Assembly: GCA_947503245.1 (NCBI GenBank)
Contig: CANNCV010000001.1
Coordinates: 247,501 to 311,500, forward strand
DNA: 64,000 bases
Reading direction: 5' to 3'
From: an uncultured Sphingomonadaceae bacterium
GTDB taxonomy: Bacteria; Pseudomonadota; Alphaproteobacteria; Sphingomonadales; Sphingomonadaceae
Below, in pieces: positions 16,598 to 25,296 of the stretch. The first letter of the stretch is position 1, and each line of letters opens with the position of its first letter. The position numbers and the translations under genes were made by a program. The notes under the pieces were generated by a model, which was not told where the DNA came from, made no database searches, and saw only the letters and a program-made list of their open reading frames with translations.

Positions 16598-17836
16598 TTA
16601 GGCGCTGAACTGGAGCAATTTGATCGCTTCAGAATTCACCACCTGCCCGCCAACACGCTTGGTCGCATAAAAGTGCACAAAGGGTTTGTTGGTGAACGGA
16701 TCACGCAGAATATTGGTCGCGCTGCGCTCTGCAATAAGATAACCGGCGCGGAAATTACCAAAGGCGATTGATAGGCTGTCATCCGCAATATCGGGCATAT
16801 CCTCTGCCTCAACCACAGGATAACCCAGCAAAGTGTCCGGACGACCTTCAGCAAGACCTGCCTGCCACAAAAATGCGCCATCGGCAGTTTTGAACTTGCG
16901 GATAATTGCCAGTGTCGATGAATTCATCACAAAGCTGGCACCTTGGCGATAGCCAGGCTTAAGGCTGTGCACCAAATCGATCAGGCGATCCTCTGGATTG
17001 ACAGCAGAAAAGCCGCCATCCGCGCCCGTACCGATTACTTGCAAGGTGCCAAAGGGCCTTGCATCATCACCATTAGCGCTGACCGGAGCAGTGAGAAAGC
17101 CAGCCGGTTGGTTATTGCCAGTGCCACCGACAAAAGCCGCGCCTTCCGCACGCGCAAATTCCTCGGCAATCTCTCCGGCCAGCCAGCTTTCAACATCAAA
17201 TGCTGCATCATCCAGCATGGCCTGACTCGCCGCTGGATTGGCATAAAGCTCGCCAGTAGGCGGCGCGATTTCGGCAAATTCCGGCGTATCGGTTTCAGGC
17301 CGGCCAGCAGTTTCGCTCACCCAACCCGATGGAGTACCGCCATGAGTGACCAGCTTGCGATAACCTGCGCTTCCTGTTTGCACGACATTGGCAATGGCAC
17401 GAATGGGGGAAATGTCAGTTAGAAGACGCCCAATAACAGCGTCAATTTCCTGCGGTACAGCAAAGCCACCCTCGGGGCCGCTATTTGCACTAAAGCTCTT
17501 AACCTCCCCGCTTTGCCCGCGCCGCAAATAGCCATCAACAAATTGCTGCCTTGCCGGGCTGCGCGACATGCTTTTTGTGCCTGTCACAGCTTCACCATTG
17601 CTGGTCGACAGGGCAGGCCGGGCTGCTGCATTGGCAATACGCGCAAGACCGTCTTTCAACTGCCGGGTTTCCCCTTGCAAGCTGGTGACATCGGCTTTGA
17701 TGCCATCAACATTGCTCTCTACCGCGCTGATGCGCGCTTCGTGCTCTTCGCTCTTCAAAATTGCATCGAAACTTGCCGCTAGCGGGTCCGAAGCAGCCGC
17801 GCCGTTAGCGGTGTCATTCTCAGTCATATTGTCCAT
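16598..17836 (-). CDS. HK97-fold major capsid protein (gp5-like)
   Basis: The protein has 412 residues. Residues about 20-100 are a helical scaffold (delta) region normally removed by the protease: EHEARISAVESNVDGIKADV. From about residue 100 the HK97 fold follows, with AVPQEIDAVIGRLL, GWVSETAGRPETDTPEF, WLAGEIAEEFARAEGAAFV, and the C-terminal VVEAEDMPDIA and FGNFRAGYLIAERS. The start at 17836 has AAAGGAAA upstream. It is the shell protein of the particle and should be cleaved by the product of the adjacent gene. Confidence 0.95.
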   Translation of the reverse strand: MDNMTENDTANGAAASDPLAASFDAILKSEEHEARISAVESNVDGIKADVTSLQGETRQLKDGLARIANAAARPALSTSNGEAVTGTKSMSRSPARQQFVDGYLRRGQSGEVKSFSANSGPEGGFAVPQEIDAVIGRLLTDISPIRAIANVVQTGSAGYRKLVTHGGTPSGWVSETAGRPETDTPEFAEIAPPTGELYANPAASQAMLDDAAFDVESWLAGEIAEEFARAEGAAFVGGTGNNQPAGFLTAPVSANGDDARPFGTLQVIGTGADGGFSAVNPEDRLIDLVHSLKPGYRQGASFVMNSSTLAIIRKFKTADGAFLWQAGLAEGRPDTLLGYPVVEAEDMPDIADDSLSIAFGNFRAGYLIAERSATNILRDPFTNKPFVHFYATKRVGGQVVNSEAIKLLQFSA

Positions 17837-17849
17837 GGGGTATTTCCTT

Positions 17850-18335
17850 TCACATTAGGGCTTTTAATATTGGCGATTGCGGGAACTCTGTTTGAGTATT
17901 TGCCGTCATCATGTGGATTTGAGCACCTGGCTGCATAGGGTGTGTGACCATGCTGACCTCCACCAGATCCAGAGCCAGTAATTCGCGCCGAGCAAGACTG
18001 GTTTGCAGCACCTCAGCGAAGCTGCGCACGCGATAACCAAAGGACAGGCCGGTCACCGCCCCTTGGGTCAACATCTGCCGGGCTTTGGCAGCTATATCAT
18101 CGCCGCCTGCAAGCCTTGCGATAATGCGCAGGCCTCGCCGGTCCTCTGCGGCATAGACAATCTGCCCAATGTGTTGATCTTGCCGATGCTGCCACAATAA
18201 AGGCCAGTTTTTCTGCCGCCCTAATGCGTGACGAAATGCGCCGCGGCGGATAATGTCCCCACCGCGATCCACTCTGTCAAACAGCGCAGCGTATCCAGCA
18301 ATGCGCATATCGCTGTTGCGAAATAGCTGGCTCAT
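17850..18335 (-). CDS. HK97-family prohead protease (gp4-like)
   Basis: About 161 residues after the start chosen at 18335, where ATGA overlaps the stop of the DUF6127 gene. A further candidate is MRIAGYAALF nine residues on. It shows the U35/S78 pattern: IAGYAALFDRVDRGGDII, WPLLWQHRQ (His), and AVTGLSFGYRV (Ser), with VEVSMVTHPMQPGA at the end. It cleaves the capsid delta region during maturation. Frame extends 39 codons upstream but these overlap the preceding gene and are not family-like. Confidence 0.9.
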   Translation of the reverse strand: MSQLFRNSDMRIAGYAALFDRVDRGGDIIRRGAFRHALGRQKNWPLLWQHRQDQHIGQIVYAAEDRRGLRIIARLAGGDDIAAKARQMLTQGAVTGLSFGYRVRSFAEVLQTSLARRELLALDLVEVSMVTHPMQPGAQIHMMTANTQTEFPQSPILKALM

Positions 18336-18658
18336 GCAATCCAGTCCCATAGGCCAAGCCGCACAGCGATACCGATCAACAACATTGCCAACACGCCGCG
18401 CACAGCCCATTGGATGGCCGCTTTCCATGCGCTGGCCTTTGCATCGCGCCACGCCCTTAGCAGCTCGCGCAGTTCGGCAAAGTCGTCCTGCGCCGTCTCA
18501 TCGGACAGGCCCAAACGGTCCAGCACCCGCGCCGCGCCCAGATCACTGGCCTCTTCGACAATGGCGCGCAGCGTTACCAGATCGCCGCCTTCATTTTCCG
18601 CCTGCGCGACCAACCGCGCCAGCATATCTTCATTGTTCATGATGTCATGCTCCTTCAT
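18332..18658 (-). CDS. DUF6127 family small membrane protein (gp3.5-like)
   Basis: A 108-residue protein with a soluble helical part (MLARLVAQAENEGGDLVTLRAIVEEASDLGA) and one C-terminal hydrophobic segment (VLAMLLIGIAVRLGLW). It belongs to a family found between portal and protease in alphaproteobacterial GTA clusters; the function is unknown. Both ends overlap neighbours by ATGA. A role in early head assembly at the membrane is possible but unproven. Confidence 0.85.
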   Translation of the reverse strand: MKEHDIMNNEDMLARLVAQAENEGGDLVTLRAIVEEASDLGAARVLDRLGLSDETAQDDFAELRELLRAWRDAKASAWKAAIQWAVRGVLAMLLIGIAVRLGLWDWIA

Positions 18659-19860
18659 TGCCCCAAACTATGGGTTGCTGGCATCAGGCCGACGGCCTCC
18701 CGCTTCTCATCATCAGACAGAAAATCAGCAGCATTTATACGCGACCAAAGCCGCTCTCTGTCTTCAGAAAAGGCAGGGATTTGATCCATATCGACCCGCA
18801 ATGGACCGACCCTATCAGCACCAAATGACGGCCATTGCGTCAAAGCGCTGTTCAGCCCGTCCAAAATGCTGCCCAATAAGGGCATGATAGTAAGCCGCCA
18901 CAAAGCGCGATTGGCTTCACGGTAATTGGCATAGGCATTATCGCCTGGCAGACCGATAATCATGGGTGGTACGCCAAAGGCCAGTGCAATTTCCCGCGCC
19001 GCGGCGGCCTTTAAGGCGACAAAGTCCATATCCGCAGGGCTCAAACTCATGCCCTGCCATTTCAAACCGCCTTCTAACAGCAAAGGCCGGCCGGCATTAT
19101 CCGCGCCCGAATAGCTGGCTTCCAGCTCGGCCTTAAGACGATCAAACTGGTCAGCGCTCAACACCGCACCCGGCTCACCTGGGTCATAAACCAAAGCGCC
19201 CGATGGCCGTGCGGCATTATCGAGCAGTGAACGGTTCCAACGGCTAGCCGCATTATGGATAGTCACAGATTCCGCCGCTGCTCCCAAACACCCTAGTCCA
19301 TAATGATCGTCATCAGGGTGGAAACTGCGCAGATGTACAATTTGCGGCTTCCCGTCGTCAGTCATTGCATCGATACGATTTGTTTTTTCACCAACTTGGT
19401 ACAAATAACATTTAGGCCAGCCATTTTCGTCTGTTTCGACAGTTATTCGGTCAGGACGCAAAGCATAAAGGCTTTCAATGTCTCCCACAGCACCGCAGAT
19501 AATCTGCACATAGCTATTGCCGTGCAGCACCAGATGCGATGCTATCAGGCTGAGCAAAGGCGTGCCTTGCGCAGCGATATTGATAATGGCCTTTGCCGCT
19601 TCGTCTCCGGCTAATGGGGCACTGCCTGCACTGTCAGCAACAATGCGGACACAGCGCTGCGCCACGGGATTCTGCAAATAGGCTGCACGCAGCAAAGCCG
19701 CATAGCTTTGTCCTGATGCGCTGCCCCCTTGTACGCCATATCCCGAACCGGAGGCATAAAAAAACCGCCCTGAAGGCGGTGACAGCTGCGGCTTATGGGG
19801 CGACCCGCCTTTGAAAGCGAGCGCCAGATTTGACAGGATTCCCACAGATAATCTCCTCAA
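18655..19860 (-). CDS. Phage portal protein (gp3-like, HK97 family)
   Basis: A 401-residue portal of the HK97 family. Visible motifs are PVAQRCVRIVADSAGSAPL near the N-terminus, HLVLHGNSYVQIICG, the clip-and-stem region, and GVPPMIIGLPGDNAYANYREA toward the C-terminus. It forms the DNA gate at the capsid vertex and docks the terminase. ATGA overlap joins it with the terminase gene upstream and the DUF6127 gene downstream. Confidence 0.93.
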   Translation of the reverse strand: MRRLSVGILSNLALAFKGGSPHKPQLSPPSGRFFYASGSGYGVQGGSASGQSYAALLRAAYLQNPVAQRCVRIVADSAGSAPLAGDEAAKAIINIAAQGTPLLSLIASHLVLHGNSYVQIICGAVGDIESLYALRPDRITVETDENGWPKCYLYQVGEKTNRIDAMTDDGKPQIVHLRSFHPDDDHYGLGCLGAAAESVTIHNAASRWNRSLLDNAARPSGALVYDPGEPGAVLSADQFDRLKAELEASYSGADNAGRPLLLEGGLKWQGMSLSPADMDFVALKAAAAREIALAFGVPPMIIGLPGDNAYANYREANRALWRLTIMPLLGSILDGLNSALTQWPSFGADRVGPLRVDMDQIPAFSEDRERLWSRINAADFLSDDEKREAVGLMPATHSLGQ

Positions 19861-21224
19861 GTCATACGTATTTTCGGATCGCCTTTGCGCCCTAATAAAA
19901 GCTCAGTCAGTGCCCATACCAATGCATTTGCACGGTCTGGTGATCGGCCAGGACCGACATAATCACCGCCCATTAACAGCCCGCACATCTCATCTTCTAA
20001 CTGAGCAAACATACCCAGATGCTGCACACGCCCTGCTTCATAAAGCGCCGCCACAGGCTCAGCGCGGGCAGTTTTACCGCGACTGGCATGGACCAGTGTC
20101 ACTGGCAAAGAAACACAGGCCGCTTCCAACACAGAGCGCACCATAGCACCGCCTTGATTAGCCTCTGCAATCACACGGTCAGCACCCCAAATCTGCGCCG
20201 CTTGCGCCGCTGCACGCGCCCATTTCTCTGGAGAGGCTTTCTCCACACTGGCATCGGCCAGAACATGACCCATAGTGTTTTCATGCAATCCGACGACGAT
20301 AATGCCACATGCATCGCCGGTCGCGCTGGCAGGTGGATCAACCGCAACCACGATACGTCGATAATTTTGCAAAAAGGCGTTATCAATACTTTGCAAACGG
20401 CATTTTTCGATCAGATCGCGCGTCCATAATGCCCCTTCGGCATCTTCTATCAATTCGCCATATAGTTCCTGCCGACCGAGCTGGCTGCGGCCATATTGGC
20501 CGTGGATAGACGCCAAAAAGCTATCTGGCAGATTGGCCTGATTATCGGATGTACTGCCCCGCGTTACGGCAATGTCGTCGCGATCCAGCAAGGCCTTGAG
20601 CAAAGGCACGGCCCGCGGTGTTGTGGTAGCCAGCACCCGCTGATCAATGCCCAGACGCAGGCCCATCATCAAATTGCTCCAGCTTCTTTGTGCCAAACTG
20701 TCACCACCATGATTTTGGTTTTTTAATCCATTTTGTATATCCCATTTGGCTATCTCATCACACCAGCCATGGCTATGCTGCGGCCCGCGCAAGGCTTCTG
20801 GTTCGCCTGCGCTATAAGCGATAGCCTGAGCGCCGGATGACCATCGCAAACGCCGCAGGCTAGGCTCCCACAAAATCTGTTCCTGGCTTTTTGCAGTTGC
20901 CAACAGGCCGCTTTCACCTTCCACCATCACCGATCGCACCTCCCCCAAAGATGCACCAATCAAGGCAATGCGCGCATCGGGCGTGTTACGTGCAATATCA
21001 TGCACCCATTCAGCTCCCGCGCGCGTCTTACCAAAGCCGCGCCCCGCCATAATCAACCAGATCAGCCAATCGCCATCTGGCGCAAGCTGTTCAGGCCGCG
21101 CCCAATTGTGCCAATTGTCCAAAAAAGCACGCGCTGCAGCTGCGCTCAAATTATCTAATGGCTGCTCGTCCCCATCATCCTCAAGCTGCTGCGCCAGCAA
21201 CTCCGCAATGGACACTCCGGCCAT
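19857..21224 (-). CDS. Terminase large subunit (gp2-like)
   Basis: A 455-residue packaging motor. The ATPase domain has Walker A as GRGFGKTRA (residues 61-69) and a Walker B region around EALRGPQHSHGWCDEIAKW. The nuclease part has IVVAVDPPASATGDACGI (Asp) and VIAEANQGGAMV. In GTAs it packages host DNA by headful without specific pac recognition. Length is slightly shorter than RcGTA gp2 but both domains are complete. Confidence 0.95.
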   Translation of the reverse strand: MAGVSIAELLAQQLEDDGDEQPLDNLSAAAARAFLDNWHNWARPEQLAPDGDWLIWLIMAGRGFGKTRAGAEWVHDIARNTPDARIALIGASLGEVRSVMVEGESGLLATAKSQEQILWEPSLRRLRWSSGAQAIAYSAGEPEALRGPQHSHGWCDEIAKWDIQNGLKNQNHGGDSLAQRSWSNLMMGLRLGIDQRVLATTTPRAVPLLKALLDRDDIAVTRGSTSDNQANLPDSFLASIHGQYGRSQLGRQELYGELIEDAEGALWTRDLIEKCRLQSIDNAFLQNYRRIVVAVDPPASATGDACGIIVVGLHENTMGHVLADASVEKASPEKWARAAAQAAQIWGADRVIAEANQGGAMVRSVLEAACVSLPVTLVHASRGKTARAEPVAALYEAGRVQHLGMFAQLEDEMCGLLMGGDYVGPGRSPDRANALVWALTELLLGRKGDPKIRMT

Positions 21225-21266
21225 AAGCGCTCCTCATTTTAGCAATATTCTATATTCACGATAGTG

Positions 21267-21914
21267 TCAGGGCTGGCCTTCCACTCGTGGATTATCCGGT
21301 GACTGTGTATCTTGCGCAGTCACTTTCCGGCGATATGCCAAAAGCCGCTCCCGCAACACATCAACAGCATTATCCTGAGCGCCAGTCCCTGACTGCCGCG
21401 CGGCATGCTCACTGCGGTGCTGGCCCAAAAGACGCAGCGCCACGCCATTATCAAATTCGCGGGTTGTATCGATCCGCTTGCCCCCGTAAAATATAGGCTT
21501 TTCCATACCGAAACGTGCACGATAGAGCAGCTCCATTTCTAGCTCATCATAGCTTGCCGCGAGAGCTTGCTGCCATCGCAGCGCTTTTTCAGGGTCATTT
21601 GTGCGCGCAATCAAGGCCTGTTCAGCGGATATACCGCTTTCTTGCAGAGCCGCGCTGGCATCCGCCGTTTTCGCTAAATGGACGAAGAAACAGTCCCAAG
21701 CGGCTTCATCTATATCAGCGATATCTATGCCCCCGGCACTGCCCGCATTTTCCGGTACAGTTTCAGAGGAACGGGCCTTGCTCTTCAGACAGGCATCCAA
21801 CGCATAAACCTGCCCCTTTCTCTCTACAGGAGACGCAATTGCATTATTTGCATCAGCAGCAGTCGCTTCGGTCTTGGAAACTGCAAGCGTGCGGAATGGC
21901 GGCTTATCACTCAT
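21267..21914 (-). CDS. Small terminase-like protein (gp1-like), first gene of the GTA cluster
   Basis: About 215 residues. The N-terminal third is low-complexity and probably disordered; the centre has DEAAWDCFFVHLAKTADASAALQ, a helix-turn-helix-like region, and the C-terminal part has YDELEMELLYRARFGMEKPIFYGG. It precedes the large terminase, as the RcGTA gp1 small terminase does. I start at 21914, which has AAGGAAGG upstream; an in-frame ATG at 21959 is less likely. It probably recruits DNA to the motor. Confidence 0.8.
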   Translation of the reverse strand: MSDKPPFRTLAVSKTEATAADANNAIASPVERKGQVYALDACLKSKARSSETVPENAGSAGGIDIADIDEAAWDCFFVHLAKTADASAALQESGISAEQALIARTNDPEKALRWQQALAASYDELEMELLYRARFGMEKPIFYGGKRIDTTREFDNGVALRLLGQHRSEHAARQSGTGAQDNAVDVLRERLLAYRRKVTAQDTQSPDNPRVEGQP

Positions 21915-22028
21915 GGTCCAGCCTTCCTTATCAATATGATGATGTTCGAAAATGTTCACGCTTTAGCGAGTGGCCGGCCGATAGATGTAAAGCCGTATGA
22001 GCGAATCGCTTTATCGTGATGCTGACTC

Positions 22029-22057
22029 TTTCTAACCTTAGAGCGTTACAAAGTCAA
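22029..22057 (-). promoter_or_regulatory. Candidate promoter of the GTA operon
   Basis: On the minus strand TTGACT (22057-22052) is followed after 17 bases by TAGAAA (22034-22029), a sigma70-like pair about 115 bases upstream of the first GTA gene. The -10 match is weak. GTA promoters in Rhodobacter depend on dedicated regulators, so the actual start site may differ. Confidence 0.3.
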
Positions 22058-22076
22058 CATATAAAAACCTATTTGG

Positions 22077-23957
22077 TTATTTTTCTTGTAAGGCAGCCAG
22101 GCCTTCATGCTCTGATAATTGCTGCGTCACATAATCCGCGGCAATCTCCGCTTGTTTGCGGCCCAAATGCCAGTCGAGAATCTGCATACCCTCAACAATA
22201 GGCGGCTGTAGGACGATATCACCGTCGCGCAACATTGCTTTGGAAGCGATACGGCTAGCGACCACCATGGAGCGTGACATGATATCGACAATAGACGGAA
22301 AGTCGTCAGGCGCTGGTCTGCGCAGAACAACATCGCGCAGCAATCCAAGGCGTGAACGCAGACTGTCATATTGCGCATCAACACGCCATGTTTCCTGCGT
22401 ATCGCCCAGTGTCACCACGATATTCGGGCCGGTCTTCATTTTGCGCATCATATTCACGGGAATATTGTCCAACACGCCGCCGTCGATCAGAATATTGCCG
22501 TCACTGTCAATAAAGGGTGGCAAAATCGTTGGAAGCGATCCAGATGCGCGCACCGCCTCCCATAAAGGGCCGTGACGATGAACATGAAGATCATTGGTAG
22601 AAAGATTGGTCGAGATGCCAAAAAAGTTTATCGGCTGATCAGCTATATCTTTTGTTGAATAGCGTGTTTGCAACTCTGCATCAAAAACCGACGGGTCGAG
22701 CAATGAGTGCACGGGCACAGTGAACCGGCGCATGGCTTTGGCTGCGATAAACATCGCCTCCATTTGATCGAGCGTTTGGGCGACACTATCCCCTTGCGCG
22801 ATGGCCCCACCCATGGCCGCACCTGCGCTGGTGCCACCGATAAAATCGATCGGTATATTGGCCTTTTGCAACCCCCGCACTATGCCCAGATGCGCACAAC
22901 CCAAAGCGCCACCGCCAGCCAGTACCAGGCCGACAGCATTGCCGGTTAAAAAACGCGCCAGCTTCGCAAAGTCGCCATCATTGTCGAGCGCAATATGATG
23001 ATGCAGATGTGGCTGACGGCCTTCCAACCAGTCACATGTGCCGTTTATGGGCGTATCGCCAGAACTACGCAGCAATGCCAAAGTACGGTTTGGGCTATCA
23101 ATTGCTTGTAACGCAGCCTGTTCTTTGGGTGAAACCGGCTTGGCCGCGACCATGGCATCGCCCACCATCAATAATGCATCGGCATTGCGGGTTATCATGG
23201 ATGAGCGCGCATCGTCACCATTTGCATCGAGCAGCAACCAAGTGCCTTTTTCCTCATGCTGCGCCAGCCATTGCTGATAGCTGTGATCATCGCCATAAGG
23301 GGCATCTCCTGCCGATACACAGGCGACAACATGCTGCGCGCCGAGAATCCCTTGCATGGCATGGGCCAAACGGCGGTAGAAATCTTCCGGCAAAGGCGAG
23401 TCACCGGCCGCAAGACAAGCGATAACACGGGGCGTAGACGCTTCCAGTGAAGCAGTCCGGGCCGTGACCCTTGCCAGTCTGCGCGACACGGCTTTCAGCA
23501 AGGCCGCACTGATTTCGGGGTGCGCGCTCACCAGTGCCTCATAATCTGAACGATCAAGAGCAATAACCTGGCTGTCACGTATGGCTTGCAGGCTGGCGGT
23601 GCGGGTCCCGCCGCCGAAAAACGCCAATTCGCCAACCGGTTCACCAGCGTCTATGCGAGCAACGGTTTTGCTTACCCCTGAGCCGTCTTGAATGATAACA
23701 CGAAACCGGCCCGTAACGACGAAAAAGAGTGTGTCCGCTTCTTCACCCTGACGAACAAGAAACGTGCCGCCTGGAATTTTCCGCCGTTCAGCAGCCTTAT
23801 CGATCGCCAGCAATGCCCCTTCGGACAATTCCGAAAACAGCGCATTTTTCGCCCAGCTAATTATATGCTCTTTGCTCTCAGCCATCTTGGCCATTGCTAC
23901 CACCCGCTCCCTACCAAAGTCAGGAGCGAACATAGCGGCCCTGCATAGAAATGCCAT
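22077..23957 (-). CDS. Patatin-like phospholipase with cyclic-nucleotide-binding domain (NTE/RssA type)
   Basis: Up to 626 residues. Residues about 40-160 are a cNMP-binding domain (GGTFLVRQGEEADTLFFVV, GEPVGELAFFGGGTRTAS). Residues about 330-530 are a patatin domain with oxyanion loop GGGALGCAHLG, nucleophile elbow GGTSAG, and the catalytic DGG in ILIDGGVLDNIP. This is the layout of neuropathy-target-esterase-like lysophospholipases. Several in-frame ATGs (23957, 23933, 23894) are possible; 23894 has GGGAGCGGG upstream. It is transcribed toward the GTA promoter, with no evident link to it. Confidence 0.9.
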   Translation of the reverse strand: MAFLCRAAMFAPDFGRERVVAMAKMAESKEHIISWAKNALFSELSEGALLAIDKAAERRKIPGGTFLVRQGEEADTLFFVVTGRFRVIIQDGSGVSKTVARIDAGEPVGELAFFGGGTRTASLQAIRDSQVIALDRSDYEALVSAHPEISAALLKAVSRRLARVTARTASLEASTPRVIACLAAGDSPLPEDFYRRLAHAMQGILGAQHVVACVSAGDAPYGDDHSYQQWLAQHEEKGTWLLLDANGDDARSSMITRNADALLMVGDAMVAAKPVSPKEQAALQAIDSPNRTLALLRSSGDTPINGTCDWLEGRQPHLHHHIALDNDGDFAKLARFLTGNAVGLVLAGGGALGCAHLGIVRGLQKANIPIDFIGGTSAGAAMGGAIAQGDSVAQTLDQMEAMFIAAKAMRRFTVPVHSLLDPSVFDAELQTRYSTKDIADQPINFFGISTNLSTNDLHVHRHGPLWEAVRASGSLPTILPPFIDSDGNILIDGGVLDNIPVNMMRKMKTGPNIVVTLGDTQETWRVDAQYDSLRSRLGLLRDVVLRRPAPDDFPSIVDIMSRSMVVASRIASKAMLRDGDIVLQPPIVEGMQILDWHLGRKQAEIAADYVTQQLSEHEGLAALQEK

Positions 23958-24012
23958 GCCCTAAATCACAGGCGCAAATAGCTGAATAATGGTTTGGCGT
24001 CAGTGAGTGGGG

Positions 24013-25095
24013 CTATTGTCCATTTACAGCAATAATGGCCTCAGTCGGGGCGACATTGCCTGCAAAGAGGCGTGCATAAGCAGCCGCAATATCTTCGCTG
24101 CCTTTCACATGTATCACATTCACCAAAGCCTTTGCGAAGACGGAAAAGTCATTCCATCTCTTGGCTTTCGCAGCCTCAAAGCCTGCGGGGCCAAGTTCGC
24201 GCATCAATGTCTCTGCTGATGTTGGTGCAAAAAACAATATGGGCTGTGGACCTGCCAGATTTTTTGCACCGCCGCGGCCATCAACATGGGTTGCACCAAC
24301 CAGCATGGAATAAGCGAGATTATTGTCAAAATGCGCATGGATGCGCCGCAAAACGTCACCATTACCGGCAAAGTCGACTGATACGGTTTTTGCCTCTTTG
24401 TTCAGGCTTTCAACCTCCTCATAGGATACAACTTCGTCATATAATCCGCATTGGGCGACAAAATCTGTATTGCCCGATGATGTCAGGCCGATGCGCCGAA
24501 CATGAGGGCTTGCCTCTTTCATAACATGCGCAAGTGCAAGCGCAGTTTTTGATGATGCACTGGTCAGGATTGCAGATGATGCACCATAAAAATCCTCACG
24601 GCGAAATGTGTCTTCTATCAAAAAACTGGTCAGGAAAAGCGGTTCAAACAAAGCGCGTATTTCTTCTTCGCCTTTATCACCGGCATCACTGCCAAGTCGG
24701 CGGTAATTATTATACACACTTGCCAGCCCTGCGCGGTGCGATGCGCCGTCAAAAAAAGCCTCTTTACTGACTTTGCCAGGCTGCAAAACCACAGTGTCTG
24801 CCATTGGCCAATAACCATAGAGCCGTTCACCCTGCGCGATATCGGGGTGGCGCGACGCATATACGGTGGCAAATCCCCAGACCGGCACAACGCCGTTTTG
24901 CGCAGATAAAGCAGGGAAAAAATCAAAATAGTTCATCGCCTCACCCATTACTGCATAGGTGATATTATTCGCGGTCAACGCATAATGCTCGATCGTGCAG
25001 GCAATTGCGCCCTCGGCCAAAGCATTATCGGCCAGTTGTGCAATCTCATATTGCGCCAATGCGCCGCGTGTCACTTCTATCTGATGGCCCATCAT
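24013..25095 (-). CDS. DUF2855 family protein
   Basis: A 360-residue protein of the DUF2855 family: NITYAVMGEAMNYFDFFPA, VPVWGFATVYAS, GERLYGYWPMAD and ILTSASSKTALALAHV, the last resembling a short-chain/medium-chain dehydrogenase-type nucleotide-binding region. Activity is not established; a quinone-reductase-like fold is plausible. Start 25095 is supported by GGAAGGA seven bases upstream; further upstream codons lack a ribosome site. Confidence 0.85.
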   Translation of the reverse strand: MMGHQIEVTRGALAQYEIAQLADNALAEGAIACTIEHYALTANNITYAVMGEAMNYFDFFPALSAQNGVVPVWGFATVYASRHPDIAQGERLYGYWPMADTVVLQPGKVSKEAFFDGASHRAGLASVYNNYRRLGSDAGDKGEEEIRALFEPLFLTSFLIEDTFRREDFYGASSAILTSASSKTALALAHVMKEASPHVRRIGLTSSGNTDFVAQCGLYDEVVSYEEVESLNKEAKTVSVDFAGNGDVLRRIHAHFDNNLAYSMLVGATHVDGRGGAKNLAGPQPILFFAPTSAETLMRELGPAGFEAAKAKRWNDFSVFAKALVNVIHVKGSEDIAAAYARLFAGNVAPTEAIIAVNGQ

Positions 25096-25203
25096 TATTC
25101 CTTCCCACATTGCCACATATTTGCGGCCTATTTCATTCTTGCGCCTCACTCATGGCATTAACCCCTTAGCGGCTCAAGCCAATAGCGCCCTCGCTATAAC
25201 CTA

Positions 25204-25218
25204 TTGCCAATCTGGCAA
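25204..25218. promoter_or_regulatory. Inverted repeat TTGCCAATCTGGCAA upstream of AGCS gene
   Basis: TTGCCA and TGGCAA are exact inverted copies separated by ATC. The site lies between the divergent DUF2855 and AGCS genes, about 80 bases before the AGCS start. A second hairpin (GCCTG...CAGGC, 25235-25253) follows. Operator function is inferred only from symmetry and location. Confidence 0.35.
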
Positions 25219-25296
25219 GGGCTGCTACCTCTATGCCTGATATTCAAACAGGCCGATTGCCCGATATATAATTGCGGCACTGGCGGGGAGCAAAAT

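Noticed and set aside
5982-21914. Interpretation as an intact prophage
   Set aside because: No integrase, repressor, replication, holin or endolysin genes and no flanking attachment repeats were seen; composition resembles the host.
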